DNA from: a virus
IMG/VR virus record: IMGVR_UViG_3300030118_002819
Location: 1-24,753 of that record
DNA length: 24,753 bases
Strand: one strand, 5' to 3'
In this document: one piece after another, positions 19,201 through 24,753 of the stretch
Numbering within the stretch: position 1 is the stretch's first letter
Layout of the letters: each line of letters opens with the position of its first letter
Notes under the pieces: generated by a model
Told to the model about the DNA's origin: nothing
Seen by the model: only the letters and a program-made list of their open reading frames with translations
Database searches by the model: none
Made by a program: the position numbers and the translations under genes

Positions 19201-22200
19201 GCTATTAGAGATTATGTAAAAGAAACAGATAAAAAATTATATAACCTTATGTTTAAATCTGCAGGTGGTCAACAGGCGGATATAGCTAATCCAGAAGAGG
19301 TTATAGTAAACTTTTTAGAAAGAGTAGCAGAAGGAAAAATTAAAGACCCTAAGTTTATTGGTGTAGTTTCTGAAAGCTTAAGTAAAACTTCTGGGCTAGA
19401 TGTTAACTTTAGAAGCGAAATAGATACTATAAAGTTTTTGCATGATTTAGGTTTAAAAATAAAAAATGGTACTTTTAAAAGAAGCGATTTAAAAAGCATA
19501 AGAGTAAATTTAAGAGGAAAGCTTAATGAAGCTAATACTGAAGTAAGAAAAATGATTGATGACTCAAAGTATTCTGATTCAGATGCTAATATCGTACAAA
19601 CACTTTATAATAATCTTGGCGCTGAAGCTGCACCTCAAATTGCAAATAATAAATATGTTAGAAAAGTTATAAATGAAGTTTTAAGGAAATATTCAAATGT
19701 ACCTGGCTACGCTACTTATAAAAAGACATTCGAAGATGGGTTAATTAATGATCCAACTTATGGTATATTAGGCTCTTTATTGACATATGATGCAAATAAA
19801 AATCCAGTATTAGTTTCGCACATTATAGCAAGATTAAGACAAAGAAGCAAAACACTTGCTGAAGATATATTTCCGCAGTTTTTTGGTGATGACTCAAAAG
19901 ATACAGGATATGACCCTACAGACCCTGAAATATTAAATCAAAGGGAAAGCCTTAGAATTTCATTAGGGCTTAGTGAAGACGTTATAAACCGCGTTAAACA
20001 GTCTGTATTAAAGACATTTGGAGGTAAATTACCTAATGTTACAAGTATAAAGTTTAGAAAAAAGCTACAAGAGTCATTTAGAATATTTTTAAAGAAAACA
20101 ATTGCTAAAAATGTGCTAAAACAAGGTGACGAATATAAAGCATTTTTAGAAAATAATTTTGAATTAATATATAGCGTATTATCGCAAGGCAATATAAATA
20201 AAAGATTTAAACCTTTTGCTGAGCGCGTTTTAGATAAAGAAACAGGGAAACAATTAAGAGAAAAAACAGCGCAAGGTAATGATATATTTATTAAAAGAAA
20301 AATTACAAAAGAAGAATTTGTAAATTACTTTGTAGGCGAAGATGTTAAACCCTCTACTAGAGGCACGAGAAAAACTGCATTAGCAGAATCATTAGCTGAG
20401 GAAATTGCATTTGATGCTACATTAGATGTATTAAGAGATCCCACACCAATTGACAAGGCTGGTAATACTTTATTAGATAGAGTTGAGCAAATTATAGAAA
20501 TTAACGGTGAAGAGTTTAGCGAAAACTATTTAGCGCAAGTTGCAAAAGAAATTGATAGAGCAACTGATTTTAAATTTAGCGATTCAAGCGCAGGTATAAC
20601 GGTATTAGACTTTGATGACACTGTAGCTATATCTAAAAGCATGGTTATTGTTGAAATGGAAGACAAAACTAAAAAAGAATTAACACCTGCGGAGTTTGCA
20701 AAACAACATGACGCTTTAAAGAAAGAAGGTGCTAAATTTGACTTTAGCCAGTTTAATAAAGTTATAGGTGGTGAAAAAGGACCTTTATTTGGTAGATTAC
20801 AAAAAGCCGTAAATAAATTTGGAAATAAAAATGTATTTATATTAACAGCTAGACCACAAGAAGCAGCACCAGCTATAAAAGCATGGTTAAAATCGCAAGG
20901 TATAGCATTATCAGAAAAAAATATAGTTGGATTATCTGACGGATCGCCTGAAGCAAAAGCTAATTGGATATTAGGTAAAGCACAAGAAGGATTTAATAAC
21001 TTTTACTTTGCAGATGATGTATTAGAAAACACATATGCAGTTGAACAGGTGTTGTCGCAAGTTGATGTTAAATATCGTGTAGACCAAAACTTTGGGCCTT
21101 CTCAATTTAGCGATTCAGGTAAAGTTGAAGGGCTAATTGAATTTATTGAAAATGCAATTGATAATGAATTTACAGGAGATCAATTGTGGAAAGCCATGCA
21201 AGAAAATAATCCTTTAATGTATTCAATAATAACTAAAGCAAAGAAAAGAGGTGAAACCGAAGAGTTATTTAGAGCAAAACAATTAAAAGGATTACTTGGG
21301 GATAGGATTGAAATACTCAATATGAACGAGCTTGAAAATGTTTTAACCTCCAGTAGAAAAAAGCAAGACTTGCAAGTTTTATTTAAATTTAAAGGCGGTG
21401 TTACTATTGGAATGGAAATTAAAATGAACGCTCTTGCTAAGATGGGATCAAAAAATAGTTATACAGAATTATTAGAAAATTATGGCGCCGACACTATGAG
21501 TAAAATAATAGACATTCAAACCGATTTGAACGGCGCAATATTTGGTATTTTAGAAAATGAAGGATTAATAGAGGGCGAAGATTATTATTTTGCTCCACCA
21601 CCCGGAAAAAGTGAAACTACTGATGGCTATATAGAAATAAGATATGATCGAAAGAAATTATTAGAAAAAACAGGATTTGATAGATTAGCAAGAAAACCAA
21701 AAGCTAAAAGACCTAAAGGTGGGCTTTTAAATGCAAAGGGGTTACAGTTATCTGACACAAACAAATATGAGTTTAATATACCCACGCTTAAACCTATAGT
21801 AGATTTATATACAAATAAAGATGCTCAGTATATAATAATTGGTGAAAAAATATATTCATTAGCAACTAATCCTTTAAATTTAAATGTACCTAGCTTATTA
21901 AGTTTGCCATATGATTCTAAATTACAGATTACAATGAAAGATGAAAATGGAACAAGTGGGCAAGGTAGAATGATAATAAGAGGCTATTTACAAATAGCTG
22001 AAAAAGGAACAACTAAAAATATTAATCCTTCTGAATTTAATGATATTAAAGGTACTAAAACTATTGAAGAAGCATTTACAAATTTTAGTGATAGTAATGT
22101 AAATTTAGATAATGAAATAAATAATATTATAGAAAAAAGCAGTACAGCTCAGGGTAAAACTGTTAAGAATATTGTTCGTTATTCTGATACTAAGGCAAAA

Positions 22201-24378
22201 ATATTAGGTAAAAATAAAGGTAAAGGCGGCTTTTTATTTAGATTTTCAGCCGACGATTTACAAGGATTTACATATGAAATTATAAAAGGTATACGTGGCG
22301 CAGAAGGCGATAAAGCAAAAAAATTCTTCCAAGAAAACCTTCATAGACCATATAATGCAGGTATTCAAGCTCTTAATTTTGAGCAATTAAAATTAATGGA
22401 TGATTTTAAAGCTATAAAAGACAAAGTAAAATCAGTGCCAAAAAGATTAAAAAAAGTAATAGAAGGCGATGTATATACAAATGAGCAAGCAATAAGAATA
22501 TATATGTGGAAAAAACAAGGTATGGATATACCTGGTATTCCAAAACAAGATGTTCAAGACATGGTAAATCATGTTAAAAGTGATTTAAATTTATTGCAAT
22601 TTGCAAATGATTTGATAAAAATAAACGGCGCTGATGGCTATCCTGCTCCAAATCAAAATTGGGAAGCTGGCACAATAGAAATGGATTTATATGATTCTAT
22701 TAATGATACTAAAAGAGCAAAGCATTTAAAAGAGTGGCAAGATAATGTAAATATTTTATTTAGTAAAGAAAATTTAAATAAAATGGAAGCCGTATATGGT
22801 TCTGATTTTGTTAAAAATTTAACAGGTATGCTAGAAAGAATGCGTACTGGTAGAAACAGAACGTCTACTAATCCTATGATTACTAAATGGCAAGATTGGA
22901 TTAATGGATCGGTTGGTACAATAATGTTCTATAACATGCGTTCAGCAATCTTACAAACAATATCTATGGCCAACTATATAAATTGGCATGATAACAATAT
23001 GATAGCAGCTGGTAAAGCATTTGCAAATCAAAAACAATACTGGAAAGATTGGTTATATATATTTAATTCAGATTATCTTAGAGTAAGAAGAGGCGGTTTA
23101 CAATTAAATGTAAATGAAAATGAATTAGCAGAAGCTGCAAATAAAAAAGGTGTTAGAGGTGTAATAGCTTTAATATTAAGAAATGGATTTACACCTACAA
23201 GAATTGCGGATAGTATAGCGATTGCGACTGGCGGGGCTACAATGTACCGAAATAGAATATCAACATATTTAAAAGATGGATTATCGCAAACTGAAGCAGA
23301 AGCAAGAGCTTTTGAAGATTTTATGGAGATTACAGAAGAATCACAGCAATCAAGTAGGCCAGATAAAATATCTGCGCAACAAGCTAGCTCAGCAGGTAGA
23401 ATATTATTAGCATTTGCTAATACACCTATGCAATATAACCGTATGATAAAAAGAGCAGGTCAAGATTTATATTATGGTAGAGGTAACTGGAAAACAAATG
23501 TTAGTAAAATAGTTTATTATAGCTCAATACAAAACTTTTTATTTAACGCTTTACAAAAAGGAGTATATGCTTTAGGTTTTGGTTTATATGAAGATGATCC
23601 AGATAAACAAAAAGAAAAAACAACAAGTGTATTTGAAGGAATGGCTGATTCATTATTAAGAGGTGTGGGTATACAAGGGCAAGTTGCATTAACAGCAAAA
23701 GCATTTTTAAAAGACATAGCTAAAGAACGAAGAGGCTTTACAGAAGAAAATTGGGATAATATATTAGAATTATCACCACCTCTAGGAAGTAAAATTAGAA
23801 AAATGATGAGCGCTGATTATATGTTTAAAAAATATGAAAACAGTGTTCAAGCACAAGCAATGGATGTTCGTAATCCATATCTTATGGCTTATGCGCAATA
23901 TGCGTCAGCATTATTTAATATACCTTTAGATAGAGCATTAAGAAAAATACATAATTTGCAATCAGCAATGGCCGATGATACAGCGGAATGGCAAAGAGCC
24001 GCATTGTTTTTAGGATGGAATGAATGGGATATTGGTATTGATGGAATGGAAAGAGAGTTAGGTAAAACACCAATAAAAACTGAAGAGTATATAAAAGAAA
24101 GAGAAGAAACTAAAGAAGCACATCAAAGAAAAATTGATTCAATTGTAAATTTAGGTTATATAAGAATACCTTTATCTGGACCAAAATCATTTAAACCAGA
24201 AGGTAAACTAGGAAAAGATTATTTAAGACTAAAAAGAAAAATTGACGGTAAATATCAATATTTTGTAACTGAAGAAGTGTTTAATAAAAGGTTTCCACCA
24301 CCACCACCAAAAACTAGAAAAGAAATAGAGGCACAAGTATTAGAAAGAATAAGAAAAAAATATAACGTAAAATTATAA
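16294..24378 (+). CDS. Giant polyvalent internal virion protein with metallopeptidase-like, HAD-like and possible nuclease domains
   Basis: A 2694-residue multidomain protein, probably packaged and ejected with the genome, in the style of large phage 'polyvalent' proteins. Residues 1-390 are charged and helical. Residues about 394-660 hold several Gly-rich hydrophobic stretches (IGGGGIAGFATKRLLGASAA) suited to membrane insertion. About 670-900 is coiled-coil-like. A zincin-like site follows: HEFSH at 946-950, with E1001/E1002 (NPEEVIVNFLERV) as a candidate third ligand. A full HAD phosphohydrolase set spans 1439-1575: DFDDT (D1439, D1441), T1518 in ILTARP, K1555, and D1574/D1575 in FYFADDV. 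A possible PD-(D/E)XK core has D1692 and E1708-I-K1710. Residues about 2190-2440 look like a conserved structural domain shared by such giants, and 2668-2672 are a proline run. Enzymatic activities are motif-based inference; substrates are unknown. Confidence 0.85.
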   Translation: MSDINNLLIEALYTKYAPEKNINAQINFVQSNYDSQDKFVEDFYKEYGVELTPEKKLFISQNFGGFGVTAKPTINEKDFDVSISPESANFVSFGSLTEQEEKNIKNKFTTEDNEPYLGYLDRKVYKYQATGENIFEQGANMAETSLGQNMFYNNYEIIETDELQLTEDLNYTAEDRDTHLANEIKKFKNPTNPEYNLSEAEIQEINQIKKEVFAGVVAADLQNEELYKKAASIKLLNRYKDEYTSSIIQTKVDKYIRSRADLFGGYEQMSGFGIEDPDKPKYEEFDRLKDIVFNDVDKFKEVNENILKEYDKNQELGKEILAYQEKTSQDDFEFNADEAIEMQNKLALYNANQKVLTDAISKFRLNTKNLNVLINSADLLGKDYDLLKKNLARIGLGFGDLGLGGLRVLSAVSNVVPFQAAWAQERGEMLDNLSLKWDNYKRGKMNSYSPDIKFADAFKDGNFGAFVAQEISTQIPIFTTMIGGGGIAGFATKRLLGASAATRTVSLFRRKTPLLPIAEATGAGGTIAITSGGQQYNTMTAQEMRDPFLEFSEAEKFLVSAGYGASEGVFGTAPSYLLLRNTANLFLRSGKSAAFKLNMKQYIAQNIAFPMVAEPLSEGLTTVTQNMLLGRPVMENVDHAMFSGLMFSVMMNASPAIAGRLMQDFSSITKMKEFNKINSEMNGIDKALNRKNSKFKKGTAEYDSLINTYNQLQMDRDAIVNDLYNNITTKVSKRSFQQFMENTSAQSDIRARAEKIVKEGGMFLSAEDTNALNALQKEFDQYQFARDLFRSQENFGNEFANLKGKDSSLYDMYIKKAKQKLKADGINDPSSVKTFQEASSIYFADQFELYTKNVKKNDLVNMQVFETNQELLNYLDSDPARKAELDKKEKRWVVEDGKLVYKTDTRRNAILKGDINGINTTINGKKFELISKENSLNNERAGTGYHEFSHSVLFEALAAQPEQYLDIAVAIRDYVKETDKKLYNLMFKSAGGQQADIANPEEVIVNFLERVAEGKIKDPKFIGVVSESLSKTSGLDVNFRSEIDTIKFLHDLGLKIKNGTFKRSDLKSIRVNLRGKLNEANTEVRKMIDDSKYSDSDANIVQTLYNNLGAEAAPQIANNKYVRKVINEVLRKYSNVPGYATYKKTFEDGLINDPTYGILGSLLTYDANKNPVLVSHIIARLRQRSKTLAEDIFPQFFGDDSKDTGYDPTDPEILNQRESLRISLGLSEDVINRVKQSVLKTFGGKLPNVTSIKFRKKLQESFRIFLKKTIAKNVLKQGDEYKAFLENNFELIYSVLSQGNINKRFKPFAERVLDKETGKQLREKTAQGNDIFIKRKITKEEFVNYFVGEDVKPSTRGTRKTALAESLAEEIAFDATLDVLRDPTPIDKAGNTLLDRVEQIIEINGEEFSENYLAQVAKEIDRATDFKFSDSSAGITVLDFDDTVAISKSMVIVEMEDKTKKELTPAEFAKQHDALKKEGAKFDFSQFNKVIGGEKGPLFGRLQKAVNKFGNKNVFILTARPQEAAPAIKAWLKSQGIALSEKNIVGLSDGSPEAKANWILGKAQEGFNNFYFADDVLENTYAVEQVLSQVDVKYRVDQNFGPSQFSDSGKVEGLIEFIENAIDNEFTGDQLWKAMQENNPLMYSIITKAKKRGETEELFRAKQLKGLLGDRIEILNMNELENVLTSSRKKQDLQVLFKFKGGVTIGMEIKMNALAKMGSKNSYTELLENYGADTMSKIIDIQTDLNGAIFGILENEGLIEGEDYYFAPPPGKSETTDGYIEIRYDRKKLLEKTGFDRLARKPKAKRPKGGLLNAKGLQLSDTNKYEFNIPTLKPIVDLYTNKDAQYIIIGEKIYSLATNPLNLNVPSLLSLPYDSKLQITMKDENGTSGQGRMIIRGYLQIAEKGTTKNINPSEFNDIKGTKTIEEAFTNFSDSNVNLDNEINNIIEKSSTAQGKTVKNIVRYSDTKAKILGKNKGKGGFLFRFSADDLQGFTYEIIKGIRGAEGDKAKKFFQENLHRPYNAGIQALNFEQLKLMDDFKAIKDKVKSVPKRLKKVIEGDVYTNEQAIRIYMWKKQGMDIPGIPKQDVQDMVNHVKSDLNLLQFANDLIKINGADGYPAPNQNWEAGTIEMDLYDSINDTKRAKHLKEWQDNVNILFSKENLNKMEAVYGSDFVKNLTGMLERMRTGRNRTSTNPMITKWQDWINGSVGTIMFYNMRSAILQTISMANYINWHDNNMIAAGKAFANQKQYWKDWLYIFNSDYLRVRRGGLQLNVNENELAEAANKKGVRGVIALILRNGFTPTRIADSIAIATGGATMYRNRISTYLKDGLSQTEAEARAFEDFMEITEESQQSSRPDKISAQQASSAGRILLAFANTPMQYNRMIKRAGQDLYYGRGNWKTNVSKIVYYSSIQNFLFNALQKGVYALGFGLYEDDPDKQKEKTTSVFEGMADSLLRGVGIQGQVALTAKAFLKDIAKERRGFTEENWDNILELSPPLGSKIRKMMSADYMFKKYENSVQAQAMDVRNPYLMAYAQYASALFNIPLDRALRKIHNLQSAMADDTAEWQRAALFLGWNEWDIGIDGMERELGKTPIKTEEYIKEREETKEAHQRKIDSIVNLGYIRIPLSGPKSFKPEGKLGKDYLRLKRKIDGKYQYFVTEEVFNKRFPPPPPKTRKEIEAQVLERIRKKYNVKL

Positions 24379-24381
24379 ACT

Positions 24382-24513
24382 ATGGCAAAAGACGCATGTT
24401 ACAAAAAAGTAAAAGCAAGGTATAAAGTGTTCCCATCCGCTTACGCTAGTGGTGCAATCGCTAAGTGTAGAAAAGTAGGAGCAGCTAACTGGGGTAATAA
24501 ATCTAAAAAATAA
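24382..24513 (+). CDS. Small basic conserved protein (43 aa)
   Basis: A 43-residue Lys-rich protein, MAKDACYKKVKARYKV then FPSAYASGAIAKCRKVGAAN and WGNKSKK. I recall this pattern (KVKARYKV-PSAYASGA-KCRKVGA) from small proteins scattered through marine phages and large eukaryotic DNA viruses; no function is established that I know of. Two cysteines (C6, C29) and a net positive charge would suit nucleic-acid binding, but that is speculation. It starts 3 nt after the giant protein stops and ends 3 nt before the next small gene, so it probably belongs to the same transcript. Confidence 0.8.
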   Translation: MAKDACYKKVKARYKVFPSAYASGAIAKCRKVGAANWGNKSKK

Positions 24514-24516
24514 ATT

Positions 24517-24660
24517 ATGGCAAAAAAAGACTTTAAACCACATATGATGTATTGTAAAGACGGTAAAGAATATGAAGCAAAAACATATCAAGACCATTTA
24601 AAATATAAAAAACAAGGCTGTGGCCACAAAAAACCAATAAATGGCAGTAAGGAAAACTAA
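24517..24660 (+). CDS. Small Lys/His-rich conserved protein (47 aa)
   Basis: A 47-residue basic protein beginning MAKKDFKPHMMYCKDGKEYE, then AKTYQDHLKYKKQGCGHKK. The PHMMY and QGxGHKK patterns recall small proteins common in aquatic phage genomes, without known function. C13, H27, C35 and H37 could form a small metal-binding knuckle, but the spacing matches no finger I can name. It follows the 43-aa gene by 3 nt, and its last 20 nt overlap the start of the next gene in a different frame. Confidence 0.75.
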   Translation: MAKKDFKPHMMYCKDGKEYEAKTYQDHLKYKKQGCGHKKPINGSKEN

Positions 24661-24753
24661 AAAAGGAGCTGCTCTTAAACGTTGGTTTAAAGAAAAATGG
24701 ATTGATGTACGCACAGGTAAACCATGCGGTAGACGTAAGGGTGAGAAGCGTGG
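24641..24753 (+). CDS. DUF5872-like small basic protein, 3'-truncated by window edge
   Basis: The frame opens at ATG 24641 inside the end of the previous gene (20-nt overlap) and runs off the window after 37 codons. The visible part has ALKRWFKEKWIDVRTGKPCG then RRKGEKR. The W-x-DV-x-TGKPCGR core matches my memory of DUF5872, a short family found in phages and giant viruses and usually completed by a Pro/Cys/Arg-rich tail. Four of six arginines use CGN codons, unlike the AGA-dominated structural genes. Function is unknown; a nucleic-acid or metal-binding role is possible. Confidence 0.72.
   Translation, partial: MAVRKTKKGAALKRWFKEKWIDVRTGKPCGRRKGEKR

Noticed and set aside
16294-24378. Giant protein as a virion RNA polymerase, as in crAss-like and N4-like phages
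   Set aside because: The only DxD-type motif seen is DFDDT, which fits HAD motif I and is followed by the rest of the HAD set; no DxDxD or T7-type polymerase motifs were found.
1-24753. Stop-codon reassignment, known in some crAss-like phages
   Set aside because: The genes are full length under the standard bacterial code, with TAA stops (TGA once), and no gene needs TAG or TGA read-through.

Overview
The window is a contiguous virion-morphogenesis block of a tailed phage (Caudoviricetes), most likely a podovirus-like virus from a marine or other aquatic setting. All genes lie on the plus strand and are tightly packed: no intergenic gap exceeds about 70 bases, and there are no tRNA, rRNA, CRISPR or insertion-sequence signals. 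Base composition is AT-rich (about 30% GC in most genes). None of the 13 usable start codons has a recognisable Shine-Dalgarno sequence; starts sit in A/T-only contexts, mostly followed by G. Stops are TAA throughout, except terL, which ends in TGA. The missing Shine-Dalgarno signals, the AT-richness and the gene content resemble phages of Bacteroidota (for example crAss-like and Cellulophaga podoviruses). The host assignment is inference from sequence style, not proof.

Layout, left to right. (1) Packaging and head: a 5'-truncated large terminase (3-1670) overlapping a large portal protein (1663-4086), a probable scaffold with a very acidic N-terminus (4120-5364), and the probable major capsid protein (5377-6846), which is followed by a UUCG-loop terminator hairpin. 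(2) Head-tail connector and tail: a 263-residue unknown (6916-7707) set off by a second hairpin, two probable connector or ring proteins (7763-8452 and 8456-9559), and a 1510-residue tail hub or stabilisation-like protein (9563-14095). (3) Probable ejected internal proteins: an Ala/Gln/Gly-rich 239-residue protein (14114-14833), a helical 478-residue protein (14844-16280), and a 2694-residue polyvalent protein (16294-24378) that fills a third of the window. The giant protein carries glycine-rich hydrophobic segments, an HExxH metallopeptidase-like site, a complete HAD phosphohydrolase motif set and a possible PD-(D/E)XK nuclease core. (4) A right-hand cluster of three tiny basic proteins (24382 to the window end), one of them a DUF5872-like protein cut off by the edge.

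Together the genes describe genome packaging (terminase and portal), capsid assembly (scaffold and capsid protein), a short-tail connector (ring proteins and hub) and cargo ejected with the DNA. The most unusual features are the multi-enzyme giant protein, an apparent beta-sandwich insertion near the N-terminus of one connector protein, and several local patches of raised GC inside otherwise AT-rich genes (start of terL, N-terminus of the scaffold gene, middle of the tail-hub gene, right edge). These patches suggest mosaic exchange. No lysis, replication, integration or obvious receptor-binding fibre gene is visible here.
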